Position numbers and translations under genes: made by a program
Assembly (NCBI GenBank): GCA_004348015.1
Contig: QNVI01000016.1
Location: forward strand, 16,445-53,338
Source of the DNA: Thermoproteota archaeon
GTDB taxonomy: Archaea > Thermoproteota > Methanomethylicia > Methanomethylicales > Methanomethylicaceae
Reading direction: 5' to 3'
Length of the DNA stretch: 36,894 nt
Notes under the pieces: generated by a model
What the model saw: only the letters and a program-made list of their open reading frames with translations
The model's database searches: none
Told to the model about the DNA's origin: nothing
Part shown: positions 34,356 through 36,894 of the stretch, one piece after another
How positions within the stretch are numbered: the first letter of the stretch is position 1
How the letters are laid out: each line of letters opens with the position of its first letter

Positions 34356-34910
34356 TCATGTGCTTTTTGATGTTTTTTCTAGCATACGTTCAAAAGTCCA
34401 TCGTACAACACTTCTAATTTCTCTAATTCTTGTTTCATCACTCACATTCTTAATGATTATTTCTTTTATTAGATCACCATCTGTTTCTACAGTATAGTCA
34501 ATAACTTCTTCTGGATTTTTCTTCTTACGTGCAACTTCTTCTTCATCTTTTTTCTTCATCTTTTCTAATACTCTTTCAATAAAGAAAGATTGAAAGGGAG
34601 AGGTTTTTACAGTTAATCCTAAATCTTGTCTTGGAACTATTTTAATCATATTTTTTCCTATATAAATATTTCCTAAATCTTCTCCAGATTTAGATTTTAT
34701 TTGAAAAACTTCCTCAAAAGCTTCTTCTGAAATTTTTTCTTCAGGTTCTTCTATGATCTTACTTGCAGGTTTAAAGCTTACCTTTGCTAAAGCCTCATCA
34801 ACAAGCTTAAGTGATGTTTTCAATAATGTTAATTCTTTTTCCATTTTCATAATTTTTTCTTCTAAGTCCTTTTTTAATTCAGCTAAAATTTTAACATCTT
34901 CTTGTGACAT
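34356..34910 (-). CDS. Unknown protein with N-terminal coiled coil, 184 aa
   Basis: I do not recognise this family. Residues 1 to about 45 form a heptad coiled coil (LKKDLEEKIMKMEKELTLL), residues 50-75 an acidic linker, and about 70-184 an alpha/beta domain with strands GNIYIGKNMIKIVP and DLIKEIIIKNVSD and a C-terminal helix with IRSVVRWTFERMLEK. There are no cysteines or membrane segments. GGTGA sits before ATG 34910. It is divergent from the DNA ligase gene with a shared promoter, so a role in DNA replication or repair is possible but not shown. Confidence 0.7.
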   Translation of the reverse strand: MSQEDVKILAELKKDLEEKIMKMEKELTLLKTSLKLVDEALAKVSFKPASKIIEEPEEKISEEAFEEVFQIKSKSGEDLGNIYIGKNMIKIVPRQDLGLTVKTSPFQSFFIERVLEKMKKKDEEEVARKKKNPEEVIDYTVETDGDLIKEIIIKNVSDETRIREIRSVVRWTFERMLEKTSKST

Positions 34911-34945
34911 TTTTTCACCATAATTATGTCATTTAAATCTGTTAT

Positions 34946-34985
34946 AATTTTATATAAGAAATTTCGAATATATAATATTGGTGAT
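34946..34985. promoter_or_regulatory. Divergent promoter, DNA ligase and coiled-coil gene
   Basis: TTTTATATAAGA at 34948-34959 is a strong TATA box. Going + it places the start of transcription near 34979, just before the GGTGAT (34980-34985) and TTG 34989 of the ligase. Going - it lies about 43 bases before ATG 34910. Its position shows that the frame upstream of 34989 is not translated from this promoter. Confidence 0.6.
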
Positions 34986-34988
34986 AAA

Positions 34989-36794
34989 TTGAAATATAGT
35001 GAACTTGTTGATTTTTATGAAAGAATTGGACAAACAACAAAGAGATTAGAGATTACTGATCTATTGGTAGGATTATTTAGTAAATGTCCTTCAGATCTAA
35101 TTGATAAGGTTGTATATTTAACTCAAGGAAGAATTTTTCCTGAATTTATTCCTTTGGAATTAGGAATGGGAGATAAAATGATTATGAGAAGTATTGCTCA
35201 AGCTGCTACAGTTAAAGAATCTGAAGTTGAGCAGCTTTATAAAACCACAGGTGATCTAGGTAAAGTTGCTAATATTCTTCTTTCTAAGGGTAAAAAACAA
35301 GTAACACTTGATTTATTTTCTTCCTCTCAAAAGAAGGAACCTATTACAGTAGAACGAGTTTATAGAGATTTAGAAAAAATTGCAAAAGCTCAAGGTCCTG
35401 GTTCTCAAGAAGAGAAAATTCGTATATTATCTGATCTTTTAAGAGATTCTTCTCCAAGAGAAGCCATGTATATAGTACGTACAGTAAATGGCACTCTTAG
35501 ACTTGGAGTTGCTGATATGACAATACTAGATGCTCTAACAATTACTTATGTTGGATCAAAAGATGCTAGACCTATTGTTGAAAGAGCTTATAATCTTAGA
35601 AGTGACTTAGGTTTTGTAGCCAAGATATTAGCGACTCAGGGAATAAATGCATTAAAAGAAATAAAACCAATGCCAGGCATACCTGTAAGACCAATGTTAG
35701 CAGAACGTCTTTCTGATCCTATTGAAATTTTAGAAAAAATGAATGGTAGATGTGCAGCTGAATATAAATATGATGGAGAACGCGTACAAATTCATAAAAT
35801 TAATGATAAAGAGATTGTATTATTTTCAAGAAGACTTGAAAATATTTCACATCACTATCCTGATGTAATGGAATTTGTTTCAAATAGCATTTCCTTGAAC
35901 TCCTATATTGTAGAAGGAGAAATAATTGCTATTGATCCTGATACTAATGAATTCTTACCTTTTCAAGAATTAATGCATAGAAGAAGGAAGTATGATATTG
36001 ATGAGGCAATGAAAAAATATCCTGCATCTATAAGATTATTTGATATAATTTATGCTGATGGAGTAGACTTTACACTAACTCCGTATCCTAAGCGTAGAGA
36101 ATTTTTAAGTAAAGTTGTAAAAGAGAATGATAGAGTAAAACTTGCTGAACAGAAAATAATTGAAAATGTAGAAGATTTAGAAATGTTCTTTCATGAGGCT
36201 ATTTCAGATGGATGTGAAGGACTTGTTGTGAAATCTATTTCATCAGAATCAATATATAGAGCAGGAGCAAGAGGATGGCTTTGGATAAAATATAAACGTG
36301 ATTATAAGAGTGAAATGATAGATACTGTTGATTTGGTTGTAGTTGGAGGCTTCATGGGAACTGGTAGAAGAGCTGGTTGTATTGGTTCATTACTTCTTGC
36401 TGCTTATAATGATAAAAATGATACATTTGAAACTGTATGTAAATGTGCGACAGGATTCAGTGATGAAGAAATAAAGAATATGCGAAATATTTTAGCTCCT
36501 TATATAATTCCACATAAACATGCAAGAGTAGAGTCTAAAATAACTCCTGATGTTTGGGTTTTACCAGCTATTGTTATTGAGGTTATCGGAGCTGAAATAA
36601 CATTATCCCCAGTACATACTTGTGGATTAAATGCAATAAAGAAGGGTACAGGTTTGGCAATCCGTTTTCCAAGATTTACTGGTAAATGGAGATATGATAA
36701 AAAACCTGAAGATGCTACAACTACTGATGAAATAATTGAGATGTATAAAAGACAATTAAAGAAATTATATGAAGAAGTAGAGAGTATTTCATGA
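34989..36794 (+). CDS. lig: ATP-dependent DNA ligase
   Basis: Joins Okazaki fragments and repairs nicks with ATP. The 601-residue protein has the N-terminal DNA-binding domain (1 to about 220), the adenylation domain with the AMP-accepting lysine in KYDGER (Lys260), EGEIIA, DGCEGLVVKS and WIKYKRDY motifs, and the C-terminal OB fold ending in RFPRFTGKWRYDKKPEDA. The frame is open from an ATG at 34926, but a TATA box and GGTGAT lie between; TTG 34989 gives MKYSELVDFYERIGQTTKRL and the length of Sulfolobus ligase (601). All key residues are present. Confidence 0.96.
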   Translation: MKYSELVDFYERIGQTTKRLEITDLLVGLFSKCPSDLIDKVVYLTQGRIFPEFIPLELGMGDKMIMRSIAQAATVKESEVEQLYKTTGDLGKVANILLSKGKKQVTLDLFSSSQKKEPITVERVYRDLEKIAKAQGPGSQEEKIRILSDLLRDSSPREAMYIVRTVNGTLRLGVADMTILDALTITYVGSKDARPIVERAYNLRSDLGFVAKILATQGINALKEIKPMPGIPVRPMLAERLSDPIEILEKMNGRCAAEYKYDGERVQIHKINDKEIVLFSRRLENISHHYPDVMEFVSNSISLNSYIVEGEIIAIDPDTNEFLPFQELMHRRRKYDIDEAMKKYPASIRLFDIIYADGVDFTLTPYPKRREFLSKVVKENDRVKLAEQKIIENVEDLEMFFHEAISDGCEGLVVKSISSESIYRAGARGWLWIKYKRDYKSEMIDTVDLVVVGGFMGTGRRAGCIGSLLLAAYNDKNDTFETVCKCATGFSDEEIKNMRNILAPYIIPHKHARVESKITPDVWVLPAIVIEVIGAEITLSPVHTCGLNAIKKGTGLAIRFPRFTGKWRYDKKPEDATTTDEIIEMYKRQLKKLYEEVESIS

Positions 36795-36802
36795 AATAGA
36801 AA

Positions 36803-36814
36803 GATTTATATGTT
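36803..36814 (+). promoter_or_regulatory. TATA box upstream of the GC-rich element at the window end
   Basis: GATTTATATGTT at 36803-36814 is centred about 26 bases before the hairpin that begins at 36834, the distance expected between an archaeal TATA box and a transcription start. No protein start lies downstream within the window. Confidence 0.4.
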
Positions 36815-36833
36815 ATTTCTTTAATATCAAATT

Positions 36834-36894
36834 ACCGATTCATATAATTAGAATCGGTTGACGGATGAGAGGAGAAGCCACCCCCTTGAATGCC
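36834..36894 (+). ncRNA. Probable 5' end of a structured RNA (cut by window end)
   Basis: After the DNA ligase gene there is a perfect inverted repeat, ACCGATTC (36834-36841) and GAATCGGT (36851-36858), with a 9-base loop. The following 36 bases are markedly GC-rich (GACGGATGAGAGGAGAAGCC then ACCCCC), unlike anything else in the window. In AT-rich thermophile genomes such islands usually mark stable RNAs. A TATA box lies at the right distance. I cannot name the RNA: the start does not match 16S, 23S or tRNA. A transposon end with a foldback, as in IS200/IS605 elements, is an alternative. Confidence 0.4.

Overview
The window is strongly AT-rich archaeal DNA. The gene set points to the Archaea, probably a thermophilic or anaerobic member of the Thermoproteota/TACK side: an A-type (archaeal V-type) ATPase, Alba, an Sm-like protein, archaeal-type S-adenosylmethionine synthetase, a Dph6-like protein, an archaeal-type ATP-dependent DNA ligase, a DUF460 protein and a tungsten-type aldehyde:ferredoxin oxidoreductase. 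Genes are densely packed. Starts follow two styles: a GGTGA-type ribosome binding site a few bases before ATG, GTG or TTG, or no such site with a TATA box about 25 bases upstream (predicted leaderless mRNAs). No tRNA, rRNA, CRISPR array or complete insertion sequence is visible.

Layout. 1-9224: a broken unknown gene, then the A-ATPase genes F-E-A-B-D, a 46-codon charged ORF, K and I on the + strand. They meet C, H and a tRNA m1A methyltransferase on the - strand, so the enzyme is encoded by two converging operons. 9293-11429: class III CoA-transferase plus biotin protein ligase. 11416-13360: a two-gene SUF-type Fe-S assembly unit. 13409-15724: Dph6-like protein and CTP synthase. 15711-20568: an ArsR-like regulator, the DUF460 nuclease-like protein, AdoMet synthetase, Sm-like protein, a methyltransferase and Alba. 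20712-23582: a MoaD-like protein divergent from a large fusion of aldehyde:ferredoxin oxidoreductase with 3-hexulose-6-phosphate synthase. 23759-25139: class I fumarase in two subunits. 25190-27844: an unknown protein, an EMC6/Rab5ip-like membrane protein and RqcH, the last two overlapping head to head. 27911-32340: three CBS-domain proteins with ten CBS units, a Mut7-C RNase, AMMECR1 and a MurG-like glycosyltransferase. 32346-36794: a lone RAM domain, an anchored transglutaminase-like protein, a nitroreductase, a coiled-coil unknown and DNA ligase. The last 60 bases are GC-rich and begin with a hairpin placed 26 bases after a TATA box, probably the start of a structured RNA.

The most notable item is the oxidoreductase-HPS fusion at 21057-23582. 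HPS interconverts hexulose-6-phosphate with ribulose-5-phosphate plus formaldehyde, and enzymes of the oxidoreductase family can oxidise formaldehyde to formate while reducing ferredoxin. One chain could therefore make pentose phosphate and remove its toxic by-product as reducing power. The domain assignment is read from the sequence; the coupling is inference. Other points are the EMC6-like/RqcH overlap, the extra small gene in the ATPase operon, and six tail-to-tail gene overlaps that share one codon phase, four of them exactly 14 bp.
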